Origin: Tetrahymena elliotti 4EA
Lineage: Eukaryota > Ciliophora > Oligohymenophorea > Hymenostomatida > Tetrahymenidae
DNA length: 64,000 nt
Direction: 5' to 3'
Assembly (NCBI GenBank): GCA_000231825.2
Contig: JH720314.1
Span: 1,165,684-1,229,683, forward strand
This document shows positions 36,371 through 49,928 of the stretch, piece by piece. Position 1 is the stretch's first letter; the number at the start of each line of letters is the position of its first letter. The notes below the pieces were generated by a model. It saw nothing but the letters and a program-made list of their open reading frames with translations. It was not told the DNA's origin and did not search any database. The translations under genes were made by a program, and so were the position numbers.

Positions 36371-37972
36371 ATGCTATTTGATTACCAACATACTGCAAAT
36401 TCTTCTGGTAATGAAAATAATTTATGTTTCTAAAAAATTTATTACAAAGTTCAACCAAGATATAATTATGACAGTTAGACCTGTTCTGAATTATCAGATG
36501 ACATTAATCATTAGGAAGTATCATATATCTCTTCTTAAATTTCTACTAGTCCATACAAATAATCTACTTAAAATCTATTTAAGCTTAATACATAAAACGA
36601 TTTATCTTAGTATGAATTTTAAAAAAACATAACAGCTAATTTTCAACAAAATGATTTTCAAATGACAAGCTCAATAAACTCAGTTGAAAACTGTTCATAA
36701 TATTTAGCTTAAGAATAAAAAATTAGTGGTGATAGTGAAAACTAAGTTTAGAGAAGAAAGTAAAAATTAAATCTTGGGAATAAATAAAAAAATTAAGAAT
36801 ATGTTAGCACTAGCACTTTGCATAATATTAAGACTATTCGTTAGTATAAACAACACTTAAAGAATTTTAAAAAGAGTAATAAGCAATCTTAAAATTAATG
36901 TGATTACACCACTTTGCTAGTTAAGTAAGTTCCTGACAGAGAAATTTTCTTCCTTATTGGTGATATAATTGTTGAGCCTAATTTCCGTGAGGAATGGTAC
37001 TCTATAGGAGAACCATCGCCTTACAATTACTATAAATATTTAATCCGTAATGTTTTCTACAAAGAAAGAGGATTATTATAAAGTGATTATTCACAATCTG
37101 ACAAGGGATTAAAGGATTTCAGCAATATCATTCATATCTTAAAAAATTATCCAGATTAAGAAACTCATGATTATGGTTTGATTTTAGAAGAATATCAAAA
37201 GCGTTGTTAAGAATTATAACAAATTGGTTAAATCATGAAGAGTAATCCTGAATTTCCACAATTTAGAGAAATCCAAGATAAGAAGTATGTTGATTTTGTT
37301 AAACGTTGTGAAAAATATATTGATATAGAAAGATCTAAAAAAGGAGAATTCTTTTTCTATGCTTTCAGCAAATTAGATTTAGATAAATTTAGTTATGATA
37401 TTTAAAGCTTTGGAGTTAGTAATGCTATGTCATAATTGTTAGGGTTAGAACTCTCTTCACTTTCCAAAATCATTTAAAAGAAGGGATTGATAAGCTCTTT
37501 TTCTAATTGCACTAGATAAATGATTATGAAAAATTTCATTCAAGCTCTTTCTAAAAAATGTTAGTCTAATTCAGGTTCGACTCAAGATGTTTCTGATATC
37601 ACTGTCCTTAATCTTACAGTCCATACCTGGGATGGTCTCTCAATAAACGTAGAAGGTCATTTCCATTCTGTGTATGATAGGAATGATGACTTTTCTCTCA
37701 TCCCATTCACTGAAATAATGTCTATGGTACATGTGAAAGTTGACTAAAATGTATTGGATGCAGTAAATAAAATGAGATCTAACTAACAAACAGAGAAAAT
37801 GATTATGGATGCTTCTGGAGAAGATTTTTATTACAATCTTCAATTCTAGGTGTTCTATGATAAATTTTATGCCAGTAATAATAATAATGAAACATTAGCC
37901 AACTAAGAAAAAATGAGCAAACAGCTTGAAGAAATATAGAAAAAAACTTGCAGATACCGTAATATTTTGTGA
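36371..37972 (+). CDS. unrecognised protein (533 aa), possible regulatory protein
   Basis: A single intronless frame from ATG 36371 to TGA 37970-37972 encodes 533 residues. The first 170 are Ser/Gln/Asn rich and disordered, with a basic patch (HLKNFKKSNKQSQNQ). A folded region starts around KQVPDREIFFLIGDIIVEPN and continues through EEWYSIGEPSPYNYYKYLIR. Near the C-terminus, SFGVSNAMSQLLGLELSSL followed by a polar loop, HTWDGLSINVEGHFHSVYD and IPFTEIM has the rhythm of a PAS-like domain, similar to that found at the C-terminal end of some fungal transcription activators; this is a guess from pattern only. It lies just upstream of the eIF4E and bZIP genes on the same strand. Membrane segments and a signal peptide are absent. 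Confidence 0.75.
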
Positions 37973-38971
37973 AACAAAATGATAAATTCAATTATCTTAT
38001 GAAATTATTACTCAGATATACTATCAAATAAATCTCACCTCTAAAAATAAATAAATGATTAAATTAATAAAAATCATAAGAGTTAATAATACTTCCTTCT
38101 TTTCTTCCTTGAATGATATAATTAATTAACTAATGAATTATTATTAAAAATAAAAATTTATAAATGTCCCTTAAAATAAATAAAATATCTCATTCTACAT
38201 AGTCTACAATTTATATAATAAATACTTTTATACTTAATTATGTTCTAAAGCTTCATAAAAATATTATTAGTCAAGTCTACTTTATTAATATTTTCATTTT
38301 ATTACTTATCAATCTCGTTATATTCACTTCATTTTTTCTTACTAATGATTTACTCTTTTCAAACAAAAAATACTACTTTTTCTTTACATATCTTGATCAA
38401 ATATTTTATTAATTTTCTTTTTAGATAATTCTTTAAAATATATTTTAGTCGCTTATCTAATATTTTAAAATAAAAATTCTTTCTTTTGGAAAACTATTCT
38501 TTCAAGTAACTAAAGTATATTCATTATTTAAAATTTTTATTAAATAATTCTTTTTGTTTTCAAATTTTCTTCTTTTTACTGATTTCTAATAGTAAATTTT
38601 TTTGATACAATAAACAAAAATTTTTCTATTGTCAATTAAATTGAATGTGAATTGCAATGAAATAATAGTAACTATTTGATTCTGTTACTCCATATGTATT
38701 GTAAATTAATTTTTAAAAAGCATTTACAGAGGTAAAAATAATTAAAGAACTTATAATCAAATTAATCAGGATTAGTTGACATATGCAATTTAAATGGCGT
38801 GTAAGAATAGAAGAATATTCGAAATAATTGAAATTAATTGATTTGAAAAAAAAAAAATATTGTTTGAAAAATAATGATTGAAACATTAAATATTTTTCGT
38901 ACTTTTGATATATTAAAATCTATCTTTATATACAAAACAAACTTATTTCAACTTTTATTATCTATCACTAA
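37973..38971. other. intergenic AT-rich spacer
   Basis: About 1 kb containing the 3' end of the preceding gene and the eIF4E promoter. Nothing else recognised. Confidence 0.45.
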
Positions 38972-40128
38972 ATGTCATATCAGAAACACAAATTAAATTT
39001 TACATTTTAACTTTGGTATGACCATTTTATACCAGAATAAGTAGCAAAAGATTATGAAAAAAGTTAAATTATTGTTGGAGAATTTGATTCTATCCAAGTA
39101 ATCAGAAATTAAAATCTATTATTCTACATTTTTGTTAGTTTTTTTGTTTTATTTTTTCATACTTTATTAACATTTATCATTAGAATAATTGATTGCTTGT
39201 TTGAGCAAATAAAAATAACATCTTTTTTATCTAAATATTAGTCTTTTTGGAGCTTATTTAATAATATTCCTAAGCTAAGTGAGCTCGCAATAGGATCATC
39301 TTATCATTTGATGAAATAAGGAATCAAGCCTCTTTGGTATATTTTTTTTCCTCTTTTTTTGATCTATTTTTAGTGAACTATTTATTTTTAATTTTTTGTA
39401 ATAAAGGGAAGATCCTTTGAATAGTGATGGAAGCACTTCTAAGCTTAAAATTACTTAAAAATGTGATGAAATATGGATAGAGACAATAGTTTTATGGATT
39501 TCAAACGAAGTAACTATATTTTTTAAATTTAAATTATTTAAGCAACTATGGATTAATTGCATCCAAATTAAAAAAGAAAATATTCTTATTTTTAAAAAAA
39601 TTAATTTAATCCATAATATACTGATTGCTAGATTACAATATTTGCATATTATTATTGTAAGCATATTTAATTATTCTAAATAGTTCAAGGATAATTACGA
39701 AGAAGAATTTATAAATGGTATATCTATCACAAAAAAGTAGAGTGACCTTTATATTTTATAGATATGGTAAAATAACAAAGAAGAGCCAGAAGAGTTTTAT
39801 GAAACTTGGAAGTAATGCTTGAAATCAAACATTTAAGTTGCTGATATTCCTTCCTTGAATTTTAAACGTAAAAACGAATCAAATAATTTTGTTCTTTTCA
39901 TTAAAAATTTTCAGCAATATCCCTAAATACTAAGATTTTAACTTAAATTAATTACTTTTTCTATGAAATTATTATTGATTCTGTTTGAAATTAATATTCT
40001 AATTATATTTTTATCTAGTTTGTTTTGACTCTATCAGGGGGTTGAGAAGAAAAGGAGCTTAGTAAAAGCCAGCTAGGTCTAATCAGGTGGCACAGCAACC
40101 AATTACACTGAATTAAAATAACGATTGA
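38972..40128 (+). CDS. eIF4E-family cap-binding protein, class II (4EHP)-like
   Basis: Five exons (38972-39097, 39242-39336, 39407-39509, 39684-39867, 40019-40128) join in frame to 205 residues ending at TGA 40126-40128. Family motifs are clear: NFTFQLWYD, GEFDSIQSFWSLFNNIP, SYHLMKQGIKPLWEDPLNSDG, YEEEFINGISI, LYILQIWQNN, and a C-terminal LNFKLCFDSIRGLRRKG. The Trp in the PLWED loop and the SFW Trp are retained. At the position of the first cap-sandwich region the sequence has TFQLW (Phe where canonical eIF4E has Trp43) and the Trp56 segment reads DYEKS (Tyr), the substitutions that define class II eIF4E/4EHP proteins. It is therefore more likely a translational repressor or specialised cap-binder than the main initiation factor. 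The final donor (C|GTAAAA at 39868) was chosen because it yields the expected F-DS C-terminal motif. Confidence 0.88.
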
Positions 40129-40962
40129 AAATGTTTTGAAAGTATAATTAGTTTTGAAGTGCGTCATATAAAGAGTGACGTCAATTAAAGTTAAAATAGC
40201 AAGAAAATATACTTATATGTTTTTGTGATTGAAAATGTTGTTTTGTAAAATTAGATTTTTGCTCCCTGAAAGAGGATGAAGAATGACTTTAATTTTACCT
40301 ATATTTATAATTTGATTTACAATTATAAAACATTAATTAATTTGATTTATTACAATACTAAAAAAAACAATTGAATGTAAGATAAAATGATGTAATTTAT
40401 TTCTTTTAATGAATTGGCATTTGTTTTTTTATTAATTATTCTTTCATCACATTTATCTGTATGGTTAATAAATAATATGCATTTGATTTTCTTCTAGTGA
40501 AATGAAGGCTAGCTAATTCATTAACAAAATCTGATTATTTTATAAAAAGAGAGAGAGTGAGACCATTAAAAAGTAATAAAAAAATGAAAATAATATACTT
40601 AAAATTTTCAACCTCTATCTATCAACTTTGTTTAATTATTAACAAATGAAAATAGTATTTAATTGCGCCAACATCAAAACACTTACGTCAGCATTTTCTT
40701 TATTTATATATAAACAAGAAAATATATTGATTTACATGATTTTACAGTCATAGATTAATCATTATCTTTGCTTTAAGGGAGAAAAGATAATTATAACAAA
40801 GATTATCTAATAATTTGATTTATAAATTCATATAATATTAAGTAAAAAAGTTAATAAAAAAGTATCAGAAATTTATTCTAAGTCAACACTAAATAGCTAA
40901 GCAGCAAAAGGCTATAGTTTTCACATCAGTCAATATATAATTTACATCACACTTAGTTCAAA
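40129..40962. other. intergenic AT-rich spacer
   Basis: Between the eIF4E-like and bZIP genes, both on the plus strand. Presumed bZIP promoter; nothing specific seen. Confidence 0.45.
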
Positions 40963-43683
40963 ATGGATAGAACCGAAGGAGATGATCCTCTTCATCAATT
41001 CCCTGATAATGATTTCATTATTAACTTCTTAAATAATGATACCAAGGGGTACTTATACAAAATTTATTAAAAAAATCATATATATCAAACATATAGGCAG
41101 ATGGATCCTATCAGATTTTAAACAAATCATTAATTTAAACGTTGGAAAAATTATTATCTGCTGCAATCTTAATTGAAATGATACTATAAATAGGAATTAT
41201 AATTATCTTTTAATAAAAAATAATAGCTCATTAGGAGTCCAAAACCCATTGATGGGAAATTATTCTCATAATAGTTTCTTTGTAGGAGGAGATATTGGGT
41301 ATTAAACAGGATTAAACAGCAATGCTCCTTATAGCCAATATCACAATCTTGAAGACATTTCAAAATATGTATCACAATAAAATACAGGTTTAGGTGAAAC
41401 AACTGATTACTATTCTTAGCACATGAGAAAGAATAATTCTTACTAAATGCACTCTAATTCATCATAGTAGCTCTCTTAAAACACTCTTAATCAATATGGA
41501 CAAAATCCTTCCTAGTAGCATGGATAGCATTCATAATAAGGGCACAATGGAGGACATTAATAAAATCCCTAGTATTTATATCAGCCTCCACACAACATTA
41601 AATAAGAATAGAATCAATATAACTAAATGTAATAACTAATATATCTATATTAATATAATTTCTTTAAATATTATTTAAAAATAGCTGAAAAATTATTTAA
41701 TCACAATGTTATCATAATTAGCATTAATCTATCACATATCATAATTACAAACATTAAAAACAAACTTTTTACATTAAAAGAATAGAGAAATGCTTACTTT
41801 TTGCTTATTCTTCAAGGAATTTATGACTAATAATTCTATTTTTATTAATATTTAGGTAAATAACCAAGATGGAGGATCAAAGTATCTCTGAATATTCTAA
41901 TGCTAATTATGGCTCATAATCTAATAACATTAAAAAGCCTGAACATGTATTTGAAAAGAATAAAAATCTATTTAATTATAAGAATAATTTAAAAAATACC
42001 TACATCAATAAAATTAGTACTCTCATTACTGACAACCCAACCAGCAAAAGTAAAGAAAGACCTGCTCCAATTTAATAAGAATAGCCAATGTAAATTAAAA
42101 TTTTATATTGAAAATACTAATTAATATTTTTAAAGATAATAATAGTGGTATCCAAAGGATCCCAAGTAATAAGCAGATGAGATATTTAAAGAACCAATTA
42201 AACATGGATAATTTGGCTATCCTTAAAATCTTTAAAATATTGGAAGTAACTTTAAGGTACCTTCTAACCCAAATGTTCAAATGAATCCCTAGTAATTACA
42301 ATAATAGCTTAAAAAAGTGAGATCTTTTGATGCTTTGAAAGTTGATGAAATAGGTAATATTAATTTCAATTTAATAGGCAACAATAAAAAATTTTTATTT
42401 TAAAGAGAAAATGAATTAAAAGCTAGCTAGAAACAGAGAATCAGCTAGAAATAGTAGAAAAAGAAAGAAAATATATATTGAATTATTAGAAACCAAAGTT
42501 GCTACTATATCAGAAGAGCTTGAAAAAACAAAGAGAGTTTTAGAAACAAACAATTAATACCTCAATAAATTAAGCTTTTAGACTTAGATTCTCAATGGCT
42601 TCATATTTGGAAGATAGTAATTATATGAAAAAATTGAAAAGGCTATACAATAACAAGCAGAAGAAAATGAAATTAATTTAATGTTAGACTCACTTAGAGT
42701 AAATAGTTTCTAAATTACTTGAAATCTAATTCCTAATATATTTAAATTAAATAGTTTAGGCTTGGTGCAGCTGGCAAAGAAAGAATTACTGCTGTTAACT
42801 ATTTCTTCAAATAAATCCTTGATATTTGTGTACCAACCCATTATCGTTACTTATTATGGAGTTCCTAAGAAGGTATTGATTAAATTTTATTTTTTTATAA
42901 GGAGTATTAAGAAATTATATAAAATAGCTCTAGATATGTTTAACGAAGAGGGAACAGATGCTGATTAAAGAGCGCCCTGGAGATAAGAGCTTATGAACAC
43001 TATTTAACTTTCAGAACAACAAAAGAAGTAGATGCAAAAATTCAAGAAACGTTTTACTACAGAAAAGCAAAAGCTTGATGAGTAATCAAAATATTTATAT
43101 TTAAATTTTTTTACAATTTATTTAAAAAATCTAGGTTAATTGAAGGACTCAACCAAATGAAAAAATAAATCCAAACTAAAACATAAAATGTTGAAAACAT
43201 TATTGATGATATGCGTAATGTGTTCACTCCTATATAAAATGCCAAGTTTTTAGTGTTCTTAGAAAAAGTAAATAAACAAATTGATCATTTTTTATTCTGA
43301 ACAAAAAATTAAGGAAAATATTTTTTATTGATTAGAATAAATATAGAAGAGAAATAAGCAACATAGCTTTATGGGAGGCATTTAAGAAAGAAAATGGTGA
43401 ATACGACTTTGATGAAGAAGGATAATCTGACTCTAGTCTTCTCAACCAACATCTCATGGGCTAACAACCAAACTTATCGTCTGGTGGTAATTTGGGAGCT
43501 TCAGATCATGGGTTCTTGGCTTAGTATCAAAGTAACGGAGGTGGAATGCATCATAGTATGGATAGTAGTGATATAAATTAAATGTCTGATGATGATGAAG
43601 ATTCCCCTGTAAAAGGAAATGATTAGGAAGGACCAAGGAAAAAAGTATAAATCTAATAAGGAAATCAGAATGTTTATATGTGA
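40963..43683 (+). CDS. bZIP transcription factor
   Basis: A multi-exon gene, ATG 40963 to TGA 43681-43683. The basic region and zipper are unmistakable: KLARNRESARNSRKRKKIYI followed by ELLETKVATISEELEKTK and a Leu heptad into NNQYLNKL, encoded just after an intron at about 42353-42404. N-terminal to it are Q/N/S-rich stretches interrupted by introns near 41049-41090, 41160-41215, 41625-41865 and 42089-42136. C-terminal is a helical region: FRLGAAGKERITAVNYFFKQ, HYRYLLWSSQE, an Ala/Glu/Lys segment, LIEGLNQMKKQIQTKTQN and VFTPIQNAKFLVFLEKN, then a Gly/Ser/Asp tail. The four-helix-like block recalls the regulatory region downstream of the zipper in plant TGA-type bZIPs, but I cannot prove homology. 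Expected to bind DNA as a dimer in the nucleus. Confidence 0.88.
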
Positions 43684-44299
43684 AAAAGAAATAGAAATTT
43701 AGAAAAAATTAGTAAATTACAAAGAATTATAATCTTAATTAACTATAAAAAAGCTCATAATTTCATTCATTTAATTTAATCTACTCTTCTCAATTGTCTT
43801 TTATGATGTCTTGTTACTAAATAGGCACAAAGCATCAAAAAAATCAATATAAATTATTTCAAAAAGTCTTATAATAAATAAAATATATTTAAATAATGCT
43901 AAATAAAATGCTCTTTCTTTCTTAAATAATTTAAGAGCCATTTGTATTAAGTTTATAAAAATGTGTTTATCTCATTCATTCATCCATCCACTTCTGAATT
44001 ATATTAATGTAATTTATCATAATTGTCATTCACTCGTACATTCACAAATTTATTTTTATCAATCCTTTGCTACTAATTCTTTTTTCAAAAGTTACCTAAG
44101 TAGTTAATAGGCAATTAGAATAATAATAAATCTATTTTCTCTTTGCTTAATTTCAATTTATTTTTTTGTTAATATTTTTAGAAAAAGTAAAAATTAAAAA
44201 AAAGTGAATTTCAATTATGAACAGTCTTTACATAATTTAGTATATCTTAATTACTTTGCTTTAAGTTATTTTACTAATAATAACTAGCAGTACTTTAAA
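43684..44299. other. intergenic AT-rich spacer
   Basis: About 600 bases after the bZIP gene; no coding signal. Contains CATTCATTCATCCATCC-like simple sequence near 43973-43990. Confidence 0.45.
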
Positions 44300-45231
44300 T
44301 GATCTATTATAGTATTAGAACAGAGAATTGAAAGTAATTAAGAACAACTTATCTTAAGGTTATATCTAAGATATTTATATTGCTTCAAGATCTAAAGAGG
44401 AATATTGTCCATTAAATAAAACTTATGTAGGTAAAATAATAAGTGACGGTGATCTTCTTGATTTGTGTTATTTAGTAATTAAAGAGTACTAGATTCAACT
44501 AATAAAAGTGAAAATAAAACTTAAAATTGCTAATATTAAGGATAAAATTATCATCAGAAAGCTACATTTGTCCTATTTCAGATATAATATTCGATGATAA
44601 GTAATTAGAGGTTATGAAAAAGTTGCGAATTATACTTACCAAAATTAAAGTATTTATTATAAAAGAGAAAATACTGATTTATAACCTCTTGTTGGTATCA
44701 TAGAACCAATGAATACTTTAAGTGGCTTTCATAGACCTTCAAATCTACCTTTTTATTAAGTGTGATGCTACTTTGGATGAGAATTGTGAGTAAATTTAAA
44801 CTCTTTATTTAGAATAAAGATCTTTATAGATAAAGGAAGAATGTGAAGAGGATTTAAAAAAACTAAATAAAGTGAATTAGCTACCAACTGGATTCAAATT
44901 GTTATTTTATGAACTACATCCCTAAAAATTATTTTTATAAGTTAAGCTTTCCAATTATTTAAAGCCGATGAATAAAAAGAAGAAATAAGCAATAAAATAA
45001 GTTATTTTTTTGAATCATCTCTTTTATCTTTGGTTTGTAACATTGATTTGGCAATATATATTAATAGTTGTTAAGATGTATTTTCTGCAAGCCATTTTAG
45101 ACTAAAAGGAGATTGCTTTGAGAATGAATGAGAAACACAACTAAAATATTATAACTAATTATATTGGTAATTTTCTTAATAGCCTGGTTTTTTATTTATC
45201 TAGCTTCTATTTGCTTGATTTCAAGGAGTGA
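44300..45231 (+). pseudogene. frameshifted relic of a Cys-rich membrane-protein family
   Basis: All three plus-strand frames contain coherent pieces that follow one another in order: VLEQRIESNQEQLILRL; then QDIYIASRSKEEYCPLNK; then CPISDIIFDDKQLEV; then RGYEKVANYTYQNQSIYYKR and DLQPLVGIIEPMNTLSG; then KCDATLDENCEQIQTLYLEQ and a long K/L-rich end to TGA 45229-45231. Reading them together requires at least three or four frame changes without convincing GT-AG introns, so the gene is broken. The arrangement (DIYIA...CP, CPI.DI.FDDK, YEKV..YTYQNQ.IY) resembles, from memory, a large Tetrahymena family of predicted multi-pass membrane proteins with Cys-rich luminal regions. One frame also carries several TGA codons at places where Trp or Cys might once have been. 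Confidence 0.5.
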
Positions 45232-47764
45232 AAAATTAATTGAATATATCAAAAAATTAATAAATAAATGAACAAATAAACATAATTAGAGATGTATTTA
45301 TTGATTCACTATGATACAAATAGTTTTAAAAACATTTTGTTTTAGTTTTTATCTATTTCAACTTGTTTACCAAAAATAAAACATTGAAGATTTTGTTGTT
45401 TTTTAAAATCTCTTGCTCTAAAAATTTTTATTTACTTATTCTATTAATTTTTTATCATATTGAATTTTTAAGACGTAGGTTTTTTTTTTTACAAAGATTA
45501 AAAGATAAATTTCTATTTTTTCTTGAAATATTCTTCTTACTTTCAATTAAAATTAAAAAAAAAACTAAGTTCCATTTCCTTCAAAAAATAGTCAAAAATA
45601 ATAATAGTAATAATAATAATAATAAACAAATTTAATAGATAATATATTTCTAAAATTACTATTATTAAATTAACTTAATAATATCTCAAAATCTTGTTAT
45701 CATCTCAAAATTCATTATTCAAGAAATATCAGACTTCTTTTCTAATATTTTTATGATCAAAAGGCTCTATTCAATAAAAATCACAAATAAAGATAAAATA
45801 ATTAGTAATTAATGTATTTAGTTAAAATCTAGTCCTTGATTATATACCTTTTGCTAAACATAATTTATGTTAAGAATCTAAATTTTTTTAAAGTGATCAT
45901 GAACTGAATTGAAGTTTTAATATTTTACATATTTACTTAATTATTTTTTGAATCAAATATGAAAAATAAATGAAAAGCATGAAGAATTGTTTTTTATTTT
46001 GATGATTTTTTAATAAAAATTTTTTATTACATCGAAAACGAATCTGCATCAAAAAACATATTAACCTTGTGAATTTTTTTCTTGAAAGATTTATGATTTA
46101 GAAGCATTTATTATTTAATAAATATAGAGAAAATTTAATTTAACACCGACTAATACATACTTACTTGCTTTTTTATGATTTGTAACAAACTAAATAATTT
46201 GAATTATTAAAAAAAATTTTTGCCAAGCACTGTTGAATATTTTTTTGATCTGACTCTTTACACAATACTCTTAATTATCAAAAATATTTTATTAAATTTT
46301 TATTTTTTGAAAATTAAATATGTTTGATATAAAATTTTGCTTTATTTTATTAAAAATAATATTTTATTTCAAATTTCTTTGATTTTCTAAATTAAATTTG
46401 TTACATTATTCATTTTAATCTAAATTTATTATTAAAGGTAGATCTTATCCTTTTTATTAAATTACAAATGCCTTTTACAATTTAAAAGATTATGTATTTT
46501 AGCTAAAAAATAACTTTGTAACTTCTTTCAAATTTCTTTAATAAAAATTCATCCAAAAAATAATTAAGAGAGACATTAATATTTGAATAAAATTAGATTT
46601 TTAAATGAAAGATTTGAAATATTTATATTATGCATTTTATTAGTCCAGTCATTTAAAATGAAATAAAAAAATTAGATTAATTTGAATGTGATATCGCATT
46701 TCAATTTGAATGTTTAAACCACTAATTTATTAATTGAACTGTTTCTTAGATTTTTGAAAAATTAGATAAATTCAAATAAAAATCTTTATTATATTCAAAA
46801 ATAATCTCTTCATTGACTTAGTAATTAAAATTGGATAATCAATGGTATTTGAATTTACTTCAATCAAAACAGATGGTTTCATATTAAATCAAAAACTTTG
46901 AATGATATTATTAGAATTGAATTCATTAATAAATTTATCAGAATAATTTCATGTTCTCATGCTTAAATTTATCTTTACCACTCTTTTATTAGCAAATAAT
47001 AAAATATTTAGTTTAACAGAAAATTGCATATTTTCGTTAATAAATTTCTTAAGAATACTTTATTTAAAACCATACAATTTAACAATGCTATCTAATCTTT
47101 TTTTCTAATGAGTTTTTGTTATTTTGAAATTTGAATAAGCAAATTTTTAACTTACATTTAGGATATTTTAAGCATAGGACAAGCGTGGTTTTAATTAATC
47201 TGAAAAAACGATGAACATAACAAATCAAATTTGTTGATTCAAAATATCAATCTGGCGATTGAAAAAATCACTAATAAATAGGTAGGCTAACGAATAGAAT
47301 TCAAACATATTTTTTGAAAAAAAAAGATAAGATTATTAAAAGAGTGATTGATTTTTTAATTAATAATTCAATCAATTAAAAGAAGTGTTAACAAAAATGT
47401 TTGAGAAAAAAATAATAAAATGAGTGAGAATCATTCAAATAATATAGATTCATTTAAATGTGAGAAAGATTGATTGATAGATAGATAAATAGATAGTTAT
47501 TCAATTTTGAAATAAATACATTTAAACTAAGATGAATAGGAATGAGTGAATGAATACGAAATTTTAATTAATAAAGAATTGATATAAAAACTAAAAGTGA
47601 ATTAAGAGTGTTTGATATAATTAATTTGAAGAAAAAAGCATAAATATACATCCTATTCAATTTGCATTTCTCTTAAAAAAAGAAACAAGAGTTAAAGAGA
47701 ATTTAAAAAACAACAAAGAAATCCTATATAATTTATTATATTATTATAATCTAACAAACAATCA
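45232..47764. other. long gene-poor AT-rich region
   Basis: About 2.5 kb with no supported gene. Holds an (AAT)n microsatellite at 45598-45625 and GATT/GATA simple repeats at 47470-47496. Should include the cyclin promoter at its right end. Confidence 0.5.
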
Positions 47765-49928
47765 ATGGCTTGCCTACAACTCAGAACCGGTGAATAATCT
47801 ATGTTTGGAGATTCCAATAAAATGTAAAGCAACTAGCTCCGTGCCTTTGGACGGGAGATTCAGAATATCCCTGACACTCGCTTTGTAAACAATTTATTTT
47901 ATTGTCAAATTCTTTTCAATCAATTTCTTGCAAGTGCTATCAAAGTTTTATCATGCTACTTCAACTAAAATAATTTGAAAAAGCAAAGCATAAAGCCAAA
48001 GCAAGCATTTTACAATTTAAACTTTTGCATAGATGCGTCCATTTTTCTAACTATAATTTAATTTTCAAATAGAATACAAGATCTCAATCAATTAAAGCAA
48101 ACATGCAACCCCACCACGCTTAAAAGCTTAGCATGGAATTAGATACAAATATTAATGAATAAGAGAATGGAGTTAAAAGAAGTTCTCCTAGAAAATTTTC
48201 GATGCATGTTAAGCATTCCTCAGAAATTCCTTAGAATCATTAAAAGAGAATGTCCAGCTAAATTGACACAATTAGCAATAACGGCACTGAACGTTCATAT
48301 TAACCTAATTAAACTGGCCTTTAAAATAAATATATTGACATGAAGAATATAGAATTTGAATTGAATAAGATTTCTAAAGAAGACTCTGAAAAACCAACTT
48401 TAGTTGGTTAATACTCCAAACAAATATTTGAATATATGCGTCAAAGAGAGGTAATTAAAGATATTAATGCTCACATATTTTATAAAATTTCATTCAATTT
48501 AAGAAGTGTAACAAAGCTACTGCATAAAAATAATTTTCCAAAAAAAATAGATCAAGTTAAGTTTGCAAAATTTTTGATTTAAAATAAGTCATATTTGATT
48601 TTTAATTTTCATCAAAAAAGTTGGTTTAAAATTTAAAGCGATATTTTGTTTTACGCAAATTTGAAATGCTAAAGATCTTAAATGAAATATCAAACAAACA
48701 AAATCCTTTTGAATTACTAGAAAAATTTAAAATCAAATTATCAAAAGTATTATCCAAACTAATATTTTCTTGATAGACCAATGATTAATTTATTTTTCAA
48801 TAGCCAAGTATTTTTTAGTTTGATTCTTTCAAAGTTTTAATTAGTTTATTAGTTAATCATCTGATGAATTCATTTTGCAAATTAAAATTCAACACTTTAA
48901 AATTCAATTATTCAAAAATCAAATTTCTAATAGAGTTTGGATCTAAATGTTTTTTAATTGAATTTAAATTATTAACGATTAAACACATAATTTTAAGCGG
49001 TTCAATTTGTTTCATATTTCTAATTCTTTTTAAAGCAGCGATTGTGAATAGAAAAAAATAATTATTTGAAATCTAAAAAAATTATCATTTTAAAAAATAA
49101 TTTTATTTAATAAAATAGATTGGTTTCAAAGTTGGAGAATACATGGATAAGTAAACCTAAATTAATGACAGAATGAGAGCTATTTTAATTGATTGGATTG
49201 TTGAAATTCATAGAAAGTGCAAATTGTTACCTGAAACTTTATTTATTACTGTCAATTTAATTGATCGTTTCTTAGACAGAGCTACTTGTACTAGAGACAA
49301 TTTACAACTAGTTGGAGTAACTTCCTTGTTTATTGCTTCTAAATATGAAGAAATATATCCTCCTAATCTCAATGATTTTGTTGAATCTACTCAAAAAGCT
49401 TACAGAAAGAATGAAGTCTTGTAAATGGAAGGAAATATTATCTGTGCTCTTAATTTCAACTTAACAGTTCCCACATCTCTTCGTTTCCTTGAGAGATACA
49501 GCCGTGTTGATAAATTAGATAAGAAAGCATTTGATCTCTGCTTATATATGCTTTAACTTTCCTTAGTTGAATATAAATTTGTTAAATATCCAGAATCTCT
49601 AAAAGCTTGTGCTGCTATTTATTTGACTAATAAGATTTTCAAAAAGAATGTTTGCTGGAGTGATATTCTCACTGGACATACTTAATATACTGAGTAATAA
49701 ATTAGACCCTGTGCTTTTGAAATGATAATGTTACTTTAATCAGCTTCAACTAACTAAACTTAAGCTGTGCGCAGAAAATTCCTTAGCTCAGAGTATAGCG
49801 AAGTAGCATCCATACAACTAGAAAAGTTATTCCTTTCTCTATAAAATAACAACACACATCATTCATATTAAAATAATTAAAACTACCCACCCAATATTCC
49901 TAAATACAATTACAGAGAATAGTATTGA
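47765..49928 (+). CDS. B-type (mitotic) cyclin
   Basis: Three exons (47765-47884, 48073-48450, 49119-49928) join in frame to 435 residues, with introns of 188 and 668 nt. The cyclin box signature is textbook: MRAILIDWIVEIHRKCKLLP, ETLFITVNLIDRFLDRATC, LQLVGVTSLFIASKYEEIYP, followed by the second fold with LRFLERYSRVDKLDKKAF, YPESLKACAAIYLTNK. The N-terminal region contains RAFGREIQN, a good match to a cyclin B destruction box (R-x-x-x-x-x-x-x-N with the A-x-G core), so ubiquitin-mediated degradation by the APC/C is expected. The rest of the N-terminus is Ser/Asn/Gln rich. The partner would be a CDK1-type kinase, with a role at mitotic or meiotic entry. The second intron ends at AG 49117-49118, chosen because it keeps phase 0 and leads into the Y-M-x-x-Q segment typical of B cyclins. 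Confidence 0.93.

Noticed and set aside
44570..44830. Possible selenoprotein or TGA-as-Trp mitochondrial insert, because one frame has several TGA codons between protein-like segments.
   Set aside because: The same segments continue better in other frames, and TAA/TAG occur as sense codons, so a frameshifted nuclear pseudogene explains it more simply.
45363..45635. A 90-codon Phe/Leu/Lys-rich frame.
   Set aside because: Composition is what random AT-rich DNA gives; it ends in an (AAT)n tract and shows no motif.
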